Positions 22,919-34,309 of a stretch of 64,000 bases of DNA are shown here, in pieces. The DNA is from Pseudevernia furfuracea. Lineage: Eukaryota > Ascomycota > Lecanoromycetes > Lecanorales > Parmeliaceae. The notes under the pieces are model-generated. The model was not told the origin of the DNA. It did not search any database and saw only the letters and a program-made list of their open reading frames with translations. Each line of letters starts with the position of its first letter. The first letter of the stretch is position 1. Position numbers and translations under genes: made by a program. The stretch spans positions 682,001 through 746,000 of the forward strand of contig JAIUPT010000010.1 of assembly GCA_022315425.1 (NCBI GenBank), in the 5' to 3' direction.

Positions 22919-23504
22919 GGGGGGTGGAAAGGCAAGTAGGCAAGAGGCAGAAGTGGCAGCGGGACGAGGCATGGTTTGGAACCGACCGTTGGTACGCATA
23001 GAGAGGTCTTTCGTGCGTTCCTTGCCGTGACGGGCGAAGCGCAGGGATAGACGAATTGTTGCTACAGTAGCTCTTATGACGATAGACAGCAATGGAATAA
23101 AACATTAGCGATGCCCCAGTGTCTCCCCATCTTCTTCCTCGTCTCCAAAAGACCCCCAGCTCTCAGTGATGCTTGCTTGCTTGATAGATCAATCAGGACG
23201 GAGTAAAAGGCGTAGGAGTAGGCTGTGCGAAGGGTCCTGGTGTTTTCACTGACCATCACTACGTGGACACAACATGATAACTTATCATCTCTTTGGTTCA
23301 CCGTATACAGTATCTGAGAACACATCTATATACCAGCGAGAGCTCAACCCCCCAACGCAATCCATATATACTCCAGGCCAAAAAACCCCCTGATATGCGA
23401 GGGGGCGCAGAAAGATGCAGGGTTTTCCTCCCATATGAACAGGGTATGCACAAATTTCTCAACGAAAATAAATCAGTCCTTTACCTTTTTAGACGTCGCC
23501 CGGA
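22919..23504. other. Convergent 3' spacer between Hsp88 and niaD
   Basis: Both flanking genes end here. A tandem cttgcttgcttg string at about 23173 and small AT-rich patches are visible; no gene or other feature is supported. Confidence 0.4.
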
Positions 23505-26259
23505 TCAAAAGAATAAAATCTGCTCATCCGCCCACCCCTGCATCTTCAACGCCTTGTGCACACTCTTCTCCAATGCCTCCGGTCCGCAAATCAACACCAT
23601 GGTCTCTTCATGCGTATGGCAATGTTTCCGCACCAGCTCCGCATCAATCCTGCCGGTCAAGCCAGTCCAGCCGTTGGCCGCTTTTGTCAGCGTGTGGATG
23701 ACTTGGCCGCGATCTTCGTTGCCCAGGAGCAAAGCGTCTAGATCTTCTTTGCAGAGGATGTCTTCAATGAGGCGGTTTCCGTTGAGTACGGTACAGGTTG
23801 TTGGGTCATCTTTATCCCGCATCACGGCGCGGAAGACTTGGAATATGGGCGTAATACCGCTGCCGCCGCAGATCATCGCGAATTTCTTGACCTTTTTCTC
23901 CACGCCGTTGACAGCGCAGCGCCCGCGAGCTATGTATTCAAACTTACCAATGGGGCCTTTGAAGTCGACGCCGTGGCCGATGGGGAGGGATGCCATGGCC
24001 TTGCTCATTTTGCCGCCTGGGTGCTTAGAGTCCGATGAGAGATAGAGTTTAATGAGAACGTCGAGATAGCCTTTGCGTGTTATTTCGGAAATAGGCGTGT
24101 AGGAACGGATGACGGCTTCGCGGTCGACGGGGTCGCGGAGGCGGATCATTAGATGTTGGCCTATGGGCAGTCCAAGGGTTTGCTCGGCGTGTTCGAGGGC
24201 GAAGGTGAAGATTGTTGTGTCTGCTGAGATGGCGCGCTTAGAGTGGAGGGCAGCTTTTGTCCAGGCGCGGGAGTTGAGGAAAGTGGGTCGAGGGTCGTTG
24301 GATGCGGTTTCGGAGGCTGGTTCCGAGAGGGCGAGTTTGGCGGAGTCGGAGAGAGTGCCGAGGTGGTAGGAGGGCATCATGCCTTTTGCTGTTTCGGAGT
24401 GGATGGCCATAAATTCGTCAGAGGTGTCGAGACCCGCGGCGCTGATGATGGATTGGGCGCCGCCGGGGTGTTCTTTCATAAAGGAGAGACCCGAGTAGAC
24501 TTCGCCGTTTATGACGAACCAGGGGTCATGTTCGCCATCATGTTTTCGTAATTCGTCAATCGTGATTTCATTATTCAGGCCTGCCTTTGTCATGGGGATT
24601 TCTTTTGCTTGCTCGTGGACAACCACCTTTTCTTCTTCGCCGGCGAGCTTTTCGCCCCAGTGCCCGTTCGTTAAGTTGCCGCCTGCATTCTTCACTCTCT
24701 CCATCCAGCCGCCTGGCATTAGTGCTGGTTGCGTTGGATGCTCGAATCGCAAATAGTCGCCCTCTTTACTTATGGTGACACGGAACCACGGATTGTTCAT
24801 CATACCGAGCACGCTCCAGTACATATCTTTCGGTTGGAGGTTCATGCTCTCATCCATAGCTCGAACAACGATATCCTTCGCATTTGCGAGCTCCACCGTT
24901 GGTATGTCTGAAGACCAATGACACCAACAGAAGCAACTTTCTCTCCACGACATGTCAAGGCGTCCTCCAAATAATGTTTGCTCGGCTCCACGATATCGAT
25001 CCTCGGCGTAGTCGATGTCGGCGAGCCGCCACGTCCGGCCTTTGTCGATGGAGATCTCAACTCGAGTTACTCTTCTCCCGCCACCACCGTAAGCATATCC
25101 TTTGACTCGGTATCTCTCAGGACCAGCTTTGAGACATACTTGCTCTTCATGCGCGGGATAGGCTATTGCTGAGTTGGTGCTCAAATCATAGATGGCGTAC
25201 CTATCATCATGCCACCATTTGGGATTGTTGGCAGACTCATCGGGACTGACCATGGTAGGCAAGACTCGATTGTCGTAAATATGGTACCAATTGTCACTCG
25301 GAGCAGGTGTGACAATCAGTTTTTTCAGCCATTTAACACTTCTTCCTCCAATCTGCCCTGGTATGATGGCTCGTAATGGCTTGCCGTGATCAGGTCGAAG
25401 CATCTCGCCATTCATCTTGTGGGCAAGCATCATCCCTCGATTCGGGTCCATGACCCAATTCAACTTGACTGATGTGCCGTAGAATCCATTGGGCTAGGCG
25501 TAGTATATCGTTAGTCGAGCTCCCTAGGGTGACTGATGGGATCTCCATACCAGTTTATCCGCGCCTTCCATGCACACATATCGAGCACCTTTTCTTGGGT
25601 GTGCTTTCTTTATGAGCTCCGACATTGCAACCCCAGTAAAGAGTGCAGTGGAGACGCCGGCCGCTCCCCATGAGAAGCCCTTGCTTTTTCTGACCTGGTT
25701 TTGTTCTTTCCTTCTGTTTCCAGCGCAGACGAGTGTGACGGGGCAGGTAATCTGCTCGTACTCGGCAATTAATTGGCGTAGTGTGAGGGTGAGCGGTCTT
25801 TCGACGAGTCTAGACAACACCTGTCAGCCAATTGAGCAGAAGCTGGGCTCTGTATTCCACTTGCCCTTCCACAGAGAATTCCCAGTCCGGGATGTTTTGG
25901 TCCTTGACTTCCGGAACAGCGCCATGGTTCCTGACATAGAAGAGTTCCGGACTGGTTAGGAAGCCTTCGTTGAAGAGGGCGGACAACGGTGCTTCGACAT
26001 TGAATGGATGGGTTCCGGTCAAGCGTATTAATCTGGGGTCTCGGGGTACATGAGCATCCGGGGTCTTTTTGTCGATGTCTAGGACTCGGGTGGGTGGATT
26101 GGTAGGCCGTGGCAGCGGAAGCTCGACTTCAAAGCTTGACTCAGAATTATTCTCTTCTGTCTGCGGGGGCGAAGGAGGAAGTTGGTCATATTGAGGTAAG
26201 TTTTCATGCTTGTGTAAAAGATTGTTGGAGCGTGTGTCTTGAGTCACAGGGTCCTCCAT
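23505..26259 (-). CDS. niaD: Assimilatory nitrate reductase [NAD(P)H]
   Basis: Three exons (26259-25865, 25809-25551, 25493-23505) give 880 aa. The enzyme reduces nitrate to nitrite in the cytosol. Domains run in the standard order. The molybdopterin domain (~residues 70-510) holds the ligand Cys in LVCAGNRRKEQN, and GARYVCMEGADKLPNGFYGTS spans intron 2. A dimerisation domain follows, then cytochrome b5 with the heme His in KEHPGGAQSI, the FAD domain (RSYTPIS) and the pyridine-nucleotide domain (CGGSGITP, LICGPEAL), ending in FF. The ATG at 26259 is chosen because upstream codons are not conserved. Intron 1 has a GC donor (gcaagt), which is the only join that restores SVEGLVERPL. niiA lies divergently 1.6 kb away, so the two are probably co-induced by nitrate. 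Confidence 0.97.
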
Positions 26260-26754
26260 GGTGATGCGTGGAAGGGAGTTGAAGAGACGCAGACAGGAAG
26301 TGGTTGTACACACAAGGCCTCAGGGTCAACACAGGGAGAAATAGTCTAGGATTGGCCGAGTGGATTGCCCCCGACTGCCAGAGTATCAGACATGATGGCC
26401 AGGAACGATGTGCCATGCCCATAAGCGAGGCATATAATTTTGAAAGGAGATGACGATCCTGTCATCGTCAATTGGAATGCAGGGTAATCAAGTAATCACC
26501 CAATGAGCTGCATCGTAGTAGTTGCCGGTAGCATATGCGCGGAGGTAAAAGAGAAAAAAAGGGAAAAAGAGGCCGCGGAATTGCCATATCGAATTATGCA
26601 TGATCCAATGGATTCCTCGAGCACACCACCCACGGGGCATGATTCAGCAGTCTGGCAGTCACTACTACATGCTGCCAGGGAGAGAGCCACGGCGCACAGG
26701 AGTTAAACGAAAAGTCACGGAGAAATGCTAATCGATCCTAATCCACTAGCGCGT

Positions 26755-26769
26755 AGATAAGTAGATAAG
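26755..26769 (+). promoter_or_regulatory. Tandem AGATAAG pair (AreA-type GATA sites)
   Basis: Two AGATAAG heptamers are separated by one base, ~490 bp upstream of the niaD ATG. Closely spaced GATA pairs are preferred targets of AreA-type regulators. Binding is inferred. Confidence 0.5.
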
Positions 26770-27329
26770 GAAAGTCTGGTGACCCCGGCAAATCCATGTG
26801 GGTGGTGCGAGACTGCGAGTGGAGGTCAATATGATATATGTATAATGGAATGGTGTGGTGACTGGTAACTGGTGACTGGGTGAGGAAGAAAAGATGATGG
26901 CCATACGAGTAAGTAAAAATCCTAGGGAAATGCAAATGCCAGGGCAACATCTTCTTCTCCACGATCTTGCGTGTCAGATCGTGCCAGGAACTGATAAAGT
27001 ACATATCATATGGTCTGCCATGTGACCCCTGTCTTATGCGAGACTATGAAAACATTCTTCACTAAAGTAGGTATTAGGTATTAGGTACATCCTCGGAATC
27101 AGGTATAGCCGGCTTTATCAAGATGCTACAGTATGTGCATGATTATCATTATTGCTTTTGCCGAACAATCATTTACTTACGTGGAATGGATATGAGGCAA
27201 AGTAAGGTACCTACTACGGTACTACTACCACTACGGTATTGACACTCGTCTTTAGGTTCGTAATTAAGCGTCAGCGGGAAGGGATGGGCGCTAAAGAAAG
27301 ATATCCTGGCGCCAACCAGAGGACGTTTG

Positions 27330-27344
27330 CTTATCTCCTTATCT
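27330..27344 (-). promoter_or_regulatory. Tandem GATA pair, inverted orientation
   Basis: Two CTTATCT heptamers (AGATAAG on the minus strand) are separated by one base, about 560 bp upstream of niiA. This mirrors the spacing of the pair near niaD but points the other way. Confidence 0.5.
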
Positions 27345-27358
27345 GCAAGAGCCGGATG

Positions 27359-27410
27359 AAAAAAAAAAATAAAAAATAAAAAAAATAAAAAAATAAAAAA
27401 TAATGAAAAC
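27359..27410 (+). repeat. Poly-A/T-rich tract in niaD-niiA promoter
   Basis: About 50 bases are almost only A with single T interruptions (repeats of AAAAAAT type). Such poly(dA:dT) tracts usually exclude nucleosomes, which would suit the centre of a divergent promoter; this role is inferred. Confidence 0.6.
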
Positions 27411-27646
27411 ATTTTACTTTACGGTACTCTGATAATGATACTGATTTATCTTAATTCTCCGTTGCCGAGGAGAAATATCAATTGTATTTTGTGTTGGTCA
27501 TGATTCATGAATTAATCCCCCCCTTCACCCCCAGTGCAAGCCCTGACAATTCGCCAGAGGCTCAGTAAAAGTAATGTGTGCAGATTTCCTCCCGATAAGC
27601 TACCTACCTTACTACCTTACTTTACTATCCCTTTCCCCGCGGCTCA

Positions 27647-27654
27647 CTCCGAGG
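27647..27654 (+). promoter_or_regulatory. NirA-type binding site CTCCGAGG
   Basis: This is an exact match to the CTCCGHGG consensus defined for the nitrate-specific activator NirA of Aspergillus nidulans. It lies 251 bp upstream of the niiA start codon. Near matches with one change occur at about 26567 and 27094 on the minus strand. Confidence 0.6.
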
Positions 27655-27904
27655 ACAAGATATTCCCACACTGGCAGAGGCAATGCCTACTCTAGGAAAC
27701 CTGCCAATGACACCGCTTTCTCCCTGTTTGTCTTTTGCCTCATGCACTACTGAATGAAATCTCATTCTAGCCTCTCTTTCCCCTCCGTATAGTCTCTCCT
27801 CATTCCGGCATCAGCTTGACTGCTAAACTGCTTAATGCCGTCGTCCTCTTGACTGCTAACAGCAACCTTTTTGCTCTATCCCATCTTTCTCACACACCTT
27901 CAGC

Positions 27905-30900
27905 ATGTCTTGGGCAGACTCCTCTCCCGGCATGCAGGCTGGGAAAGTGCCAGTCAATGGCCATGATCCAGAAGAAGAGAGTCCCCAATATCCGAGGCCC
28001 CCCGACAAGAGGCAGAAGGTTGTCGTTGTAGGCTTAGGAATGGTAGGCATTGCATTCATGTGAGTCTACAAACTTTGCACACCACAGCGCTGCAAAACAC
28101 GAGCTAACCAATGTTGCCGGCAGTGAGAAGCTACTGAAGATGGATGCAAAGCGGAGGGAATATGACGTCGTGGTGATAGGGGAGGAACCGCATTTGGCCT
28201 ACAACCGTGTTGGCTTGACGAGCTTCTTCCAGCACCGAAAGGCAGAGAACCTATATCTCAACCCTCGAGAATGGGTATGTTGTAAGCTCAAGCTCGAGAT
28301 ATCAATACGGGGCTAATGCTTGCGTCCGCCCAGTATTCTGGTTTGCCAGAAGGCTCCCTCAATTACCACCTCAATACCCAGGTGACCGAAATACATCCCT
28401 CGGACAAGCTTGTCTCAACATCAACCGGCGAAACCGTCCCATATGATATGCTTGTCCTTGCTACCGGCTCCGACGCTCTTCTGCCACGACATACGCCTGG
28501 TCATGACGCAAAGGGAGTCTTCGTCTACCGCACAATCGATGATCTAGAAAAGCTCATTAGCTATTCAGAAACGTGCAAGGGCGCTACAGGTGCAGTGGTA
28601 GGTGGTGGTCTGCTCGGACTGGAAGCAGCAAAGGCCATGATGGACCTCGAAAGCTTTGGCAAAGTCAAGCTCATCGAACGCAATCGATGGGTTCTTAGTC
28701 GGCAACTGGACAATGATGCCGGTAGCATGGTCGTAGAACTTGTGCGAAAGCTAGGCTTAGACGTGCTTCTTGGTAAGCGAGTGGGCAAGATTGAAGTTGA
28801 CGAGGACAACGCCGTCAAGGGGGTGCTATTCGAAGACGGAGAACGTATGGACTGCAAGTGTCTCATGTTCGGTATCGGTATCAAGGCTCGAGACGAGCTC
28901 GCTAGAAGAGCAGGAATCAGATGTGCCGACAGAGGTGGAGGTATAGTCATCGATCCAAGTCTCATGACGAGCCAGGAGGGTATCTATGCTATTGGAGAGT
29001 GCGCCAGCTGGGAAAATCAGACTTTCGGCTTGATCGCTCCCGGCATCGAGATGGCTGAAGTTCTTGCTTTCAACATGACTCAAGCAAAGGTTCATGCTAC
29101 AAGGAAGTTTAAGAGACCGGACCTGAGCACGAAGCTCAAATTGCTAGGGGTGGAAGTGGCCAGCTTCGGAGATTTCTTTGCCGACAGAGACGGACCTAAA
29201 GACCTCCCAATGAAGAGGCATGGAGCGAAAAAGGAGGAGAAGAACGGGGTTCAAGAACAAGAAGAGCAAGTGAAGAACCTTACTGATGGACCACCTCCGG
29301 CACCAGTGAAAGCTTTGACTTACAAGGACCCCTTTCAAGCGGTCTACAAGAAATTTCTTTTTACGTTGGACGGCAAACATCTCTTGGGCGGCATGATGAT
29401 TGGTGACACCAAAGATTATGTGAAACTGGTACCAATGGTGAAGAATCAAACAATGTTGGATGTTCCCCCCAGCCAATTCATCTTGGGAGCCGCCAAGGAA
29501 GGAGAGGACGATGGAAATGATCTGACGGACGATACACAGATCTGCTCGTGCCACAATGTCACGAAAGCAGATGTAACGAAGGTCGTCAGAGACGGAACCT
29601 GCAAAAGTATTGGAGATGTAAAGTCGTGTACAAAGGCTGGCACAGGCTGTGGTGGTTGCATGCCTCTTGTGCAGACGATCTTCAATACGGAAATGAAGGC
29701 TCTAGGATCGGAGGTCATGAACCACCTCTGTCCTCATTTCAAACATTCACGAGCCGATCTCTTCCACATTATTACCGTCAAAAAATTGAAACAATTTGCG
29801 GAGGTCATGAAAGAATGTGGTACAGATCCAGAGTCTCTGGGATGCGAAGCGTGCAAACCAACTATCGGTTCCATTCTCGCCTCACTCTACAATCAGCATG
29901 TCATGGACAAACCCCTGCATGGCCTCCAGGACACCAACGACCGATACCTCGGTAATATTCAGCGAAACGGCACTTACTCCGTTATTCCTCGAGTATCAGC
30001 CGGAGAGATCACCCCAGAGAAACTTATTATCATCGGTACCGTTGCCAAGAAGTACGGACTCTACTGCAAAATCACGGGCGGCCAACGCATTGATATGTTC
30101 GGTGCTAAGAAAGAAGACTTGATCGATATTTGGACTGAGCTCGTCAACGGCGGCATGGAATCTGGTCACGCTTACGCCAAGTCTCTACGAACTGTCAAGT
30201 CGTGTGTTGGGACTACGTGGTGCCGCTTCGGCATTGGCGACAGTGTAGGCATGGCCGTCCGCCTTGAAGAACGCTACAAGTCGATACGCTCGCCACACAA
30301 AATGAAAGGCGGCGTCTCTGGTTGTGTACGTGAGTGTGCTGAAGCCCAAAATAAAGACTTTGGTCTCATCGCCACGGAAAAAGGCTTCAACGTCTTCGTT
30401 GGCGGTAACGGTGGAGCAAACCCACGCCACAGCGAGCTCCTAGCCAAAGACGTACCACCAGATGATGTCGTCCCCATACTCGATCGCTACCTGATGTTCT
30501 ACATGCGCACAGCAGACAAGCTCCAACGTACAGCTCGCTGGATTGAGCAACTACCAGGTGGCATCAAATACCTCCGTGAAGTCATTCTCGAAGACAAACT
30601 CGGCATAGCAGGCGAGCTCGAAAAGCAAATGAACGAGCTCGTCGGCACCTTCTTCGACGAATGGGCCGCTGCCATTAAAGATCCAGCTCGCCGATCAAAC
30701 TTCCAACAATTCGCCAACACAGAGGACACCCTCTCCGTGGTTGACAAAGTGGACGAGCGTGGCCAACAACGCCCCGCTTACTGGCCCAAAGAGAGCACTA
30801 CTGAGGATTTCCGTGGCACGCAATGGAGTGACCTCGCCTGGCAGCCTATAGTGGAAAGCAAACACTTCGTCGATACCCCAACCGGCAGCAGCAAGAACGT

Positions 30901-31387
30901 CAAGCGCGGAGACACGCAACTTGCCGTCTTCAAGATTAAAGGGAAATGGTACGCCACACAGCAGATGTGCCCGCACAAGCGCACTTTTGCTCTCAGCGAA
31001 GGCTTGATTGGCGATGACATAAAAGCGGACAAGCTCTGGGTTTCCTGCCCCTTTCACAAGAGGAATTTCACTCTCAACGGCTCCGATGCGGGTAAGTGCT
31101 CTAATGACGCCGAAGTCAACATCGCAACTTTCCCCGTTGAAGAGCGGGATGATGGCTGGGTCTATCTCAAGTTGCCTCCCGTTGATGAATTGGACGCGAG
31201 ACTTGGGACTAGCAAATGGAAGGTCAGGAAAGGTGAAGGCAGTGAACCATTTGGTAAGCTGGATGAGAAGCTTAAGGGCATGAAGGGAAGGAAGCCGTTG
31301 CAGGATAGTCATTTCAAGGATGGAGCGGGCGAGGTGAAGGCTGCGAGGGAGATTACGGCTGGGGGTAATGGGGGGATTGATTGGTAG
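27905..31387 (+). CDS. niiA: Assimilatory nitrite reductase [NAD(P)H]
   Basis: Three exons (27905-28059, 28124-28274, 28334-31387) give 1,119 aa, close to the fungal norm. The enzyme reduces nitrite to ammonium with six electrons. An N-terminal FAD/NAD(P)H module (VVVVGLGMVGIAFI, LATGSDALLPR, GGGLLGLEAAKAM) is followed by a BFD-like [2Fe-2S] domain (CSCHNVTK...CTKAGTGCGGC). The two-repeat nitrite/sulfite reductase core carries the siroheme/4Fe-4S cysteines in KSCVGTTWCRFG and SGCVRECAEA. The C-terminal Rieske-type NirD module has MCPHKRTF and CPFHKRNF. Both introns fall at positions that restore conserved sequence (AFIEKLL, PREWYSGLP). It is divergent from niaD and probably co-regulated with it. 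No nitrate transporter gene lies in the window. Confidence 0.97.
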
Positions 31388-32502
31388 TAGTATAAGAGCA
31401 CGTTCATTGCGGGAATGGGCATTGTGTGTTGGAGTCTACGTTCTCTGTACAAAACGGGTTTCTAGAAGGCATATACGACAGGAATATGGTACTCTTCCCC
31501 ACGCCTACTAGTCATGCATGTGAAGTTTTCGCATTCTTAGGCACGTACCAAACCCCCCAGCTCTCGGCATCCCCAAACTTGTCCCCCTTGAGCCAAAATA
31601 GACGGAGAGTTGTCAGCCTGATGCACGACACAAAGAAACTGCATCGACTGCTGTCTTTGAAGAGGAGGCAGGGGTAGAACAAGCTTTGAGACGTTGGGCC
31701 GGTTCGTACCTCGTGTCTTGAACGCATGCATCTGCATCTTCATGGTTCCTGTCGCTGCCTACACCTACCTAACTACCTATATGCCTCGCACCAAGCGCAG
31801 TAAGACATCGTGGCACGACTCTAACTACACGCTCCTCCTTTCCTTCTCCCTGCAGCTGAAGGAAGCCCTTTTCCATTCATCAACACAAGCATCTGCCGAC
31901 CTCAAGACCGCCCAACTAGGAACATTATAGCTGCATTTCTCCCCACGCCCCGCTCACCTTCCTCCCTCTTCAATTGCCTAACTAACTATCTTCCACCTGG
32001 TCAATCAATCAATCAATCAATCCTCTAGGGTCTCGTTTCCTAAACGCTTGTAGCCCGTTCAAAGCCTTGCATCGGTCCTTTCTCCCCAAAATGGAAGTAG
32101 GCAAGGCAGACAATCGATGTTCTCCGTGTGGACAGCTGGACCAAAGCGAACCGTTTTCCATCCAATGAGTGATACTCCGATATTCATGTCTCGAAGCATA
32201 TGTTGACACCTGCTCGTCGATCGCCACTTCCCGTTTCCCATCCCCATCCCCATCCTACCCCTCCACTCACCATCCCCATCCTCCCCCCTGCCTCCACATC
32301 CGCCGTGCAAGAAAAAACCCCCCAAGCATGCACATCCTCCGCCCAGCAAGCACTCCTCCTGCTCGCTCCCACTTACTCCTTTCCCTTTCAAACCCCCGCT
32401 CGTCGCAGCCGACCCGATCCCCTCCCCTCCCTACCAGTGTCCCCCGCCCGCCCCCTAACTACATAACTCCCACATCTTTCATCTTCGGTCCCCCCCAACA
32501 CC

Positions 32503-32539
32503 CCTTCCCTTCCCTTCCCTTCCCTTCCCTTCCCTTCCC
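32503..32539 (+). repeat. (TTCCC)n microsatellite
   Basis: Seven tandem pentamers of TTCCC type, almost perfect, sit in a strongly C-rich strand. Confidence 0.85.
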
Positions 32540-32559
32540 ACAAATCTCATCCTTCACTC

Positions 32560-32617
32560 ACCACACCACACCACACCACACCACATCATCCCACACCACA
32601 TCATCCCACACCACACC
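32560..32617 (+). repeat. (CCACA)n microsatellite with CATCATCC interruptions
   Basis: CCACA pentamers are tandemly repeated, interrupted twice by ATCATC. It is directly downstream of the TTCCC array. Confidence 0.85.
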
Positions 32618-33117
32618 GCACGTACCAGAGTAACCCGACCCCTGCACAACCTCCCCAGGCCAAACATGTCCCGCCAAGTCGACAAAGCGAATGGCCGCGC
32701 GACGTTGTGTTCGTACGTACCTACGGGGAGGGGTGTCTGCCCTTGATTACTTATGCTGCTGAGCCGGGGGTGGCACCGTTTTTTTTTCTTTTTCTTTCGC
32801 TTGTGCGTAGAGTATGTATGTAGAGTATGTATGTATACCATGGCATATATGTGAAAAAAAAAAAAACAAAAAACAAAAATAAACTTTTGAAAGCCGCAAT
32901 GATGGATGGATGGACGATTGGCCCTTCATCTTTGTGATTGATTGGGGAAAAAAAGGGTTGTATGTATATATATATATATTTATTTTTAGCTGTTGGCCTT
33001 TTTTTTAAAAAAAAAAACAAAAGAAACAAAAAGGGGACGTAGTGCAGCTGTGTCCTACTGTATCCTTCCTTCCTTCCTGATTGACTGACTGACTGATTGA
33101 TTGATTGCTGCTCCCTT

Positions 33118-33336
33118 CTTCTTATTCTCACTTTTTTCTTCTTACTTTTTTCTTCTTACTTTCTTCTTCTTCTTCCTCTTCTCCTCCTTCTTCTTCTCCT
33201 CCTCCTTCTTCTTCTTCTTCCTCTTCTCCTTCCTCTTCTTCTTCTTCTTCTCCTTCTTCTCCTTCTTCTCCTTCTTCTCCTTCTTCTCCTTCTTCTCCTT
33301 CTTCTTCTTCTTCTTCTTCTCCCTTCTCTCCCCTAA
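33118..33336 (+). repeat. ~220-nt polypyrimidine tract (TTC/CTC; CTTCTTCTC 9-mers)
   Basis: More than 200 nt are nearly pure pyrimidine with a few A's in the first 45 nt. Positions ~33244-33300 are tandem CTTCTTCTC 9-mers. The tract ends in cccctaaacag, which resembles a branch site plus acceptor. Mirror-symmetric R.Y tracts of this length can form triplex (H-DNA). Confidence 0.9.
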
Positions 33337-33539
33337 ACAGAAAGAGAATAGGCACAAATGCAGACCGCGGGGGTTGCAGGTGTTTAGACAAATGGGCCGG
33401 GGAGTTTGCGATTTTGACAAGAAGAAGGAGGAGGACGAGGAGGAGGAGAGAGGTTTGCTGAGCGAGCGAGCGTGGGTATGTTGTTGTGTGTGGTTGAGTG
33501 AATTCAAGGGAGAGAAGAATGTCAAGGGAGTCGTGATGA

Positions 33540-33661
33540 TGGAAAAGAGAGTGAGTGAGGGAGAGAGAGTGAGTGAGGGAGAGAGAGTGAGAGAGTGAGA
33601 GAGTGAGAGAGGGAGAGAGGGAGAGAGAGAGAGAGAGAGAGGGAGAGAGGGAGAGAGAGGA
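33540..33661 (+). repeat. Purine-rich (GAGAGT/GAGAGG)n tract
   Basis: About 120 nt are made of G and A with sparse T, repeating gtgagtgagggagaga and gagagagggagagag units. It is roughly complementary in type to the pyrimidine tract 200 nt upstream. Confidence 0.85.
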
Positions 33662-34309
33662 AAAGTACGTGGACGTAAAAGGCAATTGAAGTCAAAGAGA
33701 AAGAGAGCTTCCGCGATGTGAATATTATGCATCGAAGGCAGCGAAATGAGTAATGGACATTGCTGTTGCACATTGCCCATCCCGTTATGCTTCTCTTCAG
33801 ATACTTCAACGGAACATTTTTTCGTGCCAGATAAGCAGATTCTGTTAGAGACGGACGTTATGCCAAATTACCTCGTTGCCTAGAGAGGGTGGACGTGATT
33901 TGAAAGATGCTTCTCCATTCCTATCTATCTACCCTACCCCTTTTCCACCCAGACCATTCTCTCCCTTTTCCGACTCTCTTTGATGCGATAACATCCCCAC
34001 CACGCAAGCATGTACAAAAGAAGATCGACGTGGATCCTCGAAAAGCAGCGCACCTCGCTATGCAGACAAGACACCCATATCCAGGGCAGGCAGGTAGAAG
34101 CAACCAGGCCGACCGTACTCGAGATATCCTGGTTTAGTAGAAGCAAACAAAAAATTTGGTATCTCGCAGTCGTAAGACTTTGGACATGAGAAATGGAACG
34201 TAAAGGATCGCTAAAATGCTGCATCTGATATGCACACCGCACAAGGAGTTAGACCACTCGGTGCTTTGGTCTAGATGAGTGTTGCATCGACCGTCGAGCC
34301 TTGCTGAGG

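Larger units (their letters stand above)
26260..27904. promoter_or_regulatory. Bidirectional niaD-niiA promoter region
   Basis: This 1,645-bp divergent region separates niaD (-) and niiA (+). It contains one exact NirA-type site (27647-27654), two tandem AGATAAG sites on the niaD side (26755-26761, 26763-26769), two tandem CTTATCT sites mid-region (27330-27336, 27338-27344) and a further CGATAAG at 27593-27599. GATA elements of this type are bound by the nitrogen regulator AreA. A poly-A/T-rich stretch (27359-27410) and repeated actaccttac-like strings lie in between. Nitrate-induced, ammonium-repressed expression is inferred from these sites and from the known Aspergillus nidulans arrangement. 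Confidence 0.7.
31388..34309. other. 2.9-kb low-complexity, gene-free convergent region
   Basis: The region lies between the 3' ends of niiA (+) and the FHA gene (-). It is dominated by simple-sequence tracts (listed separately). The long ORFs across 33100-33780 on both strands are artefacts of pyrimidine/purine triplet runs. A short ATG ORF at 32666 (MSRQVDKANGRATLCS), after C-rich tracts, could be a first exon or uORF, but I found no continuation. Non-coding RNA cannot be excluded. Confidence 0.5.

Noticed and set aside
22571..23105. Pro/Leu-rich minus-strand ORFs at the Hsp88 3' end
   Set aside because: They are the complement of the Lys/Glu-rich C-terminal coding repeats of Hsp88.
28561..29554. 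Minus-strand ORFs inside niiA
   Set aside because: They are antisense shadows of conserved FAD/NAD(P)H-domain coding sequence.
30695..31312. 205-codon minus-strand ORF inside niiA
   Set aside because: It is antisense to conserved Rieske/NirD coding sequence and has no domain of its own.
33097..33809. Long overlapping ORFs on both strands
   Set aside because: They are stretches of Leu/Phe/Ser or Lys/Glu encoded by TTC/CTC and GAG/AAG triplet runs, i.e. microsatellite artefacts.
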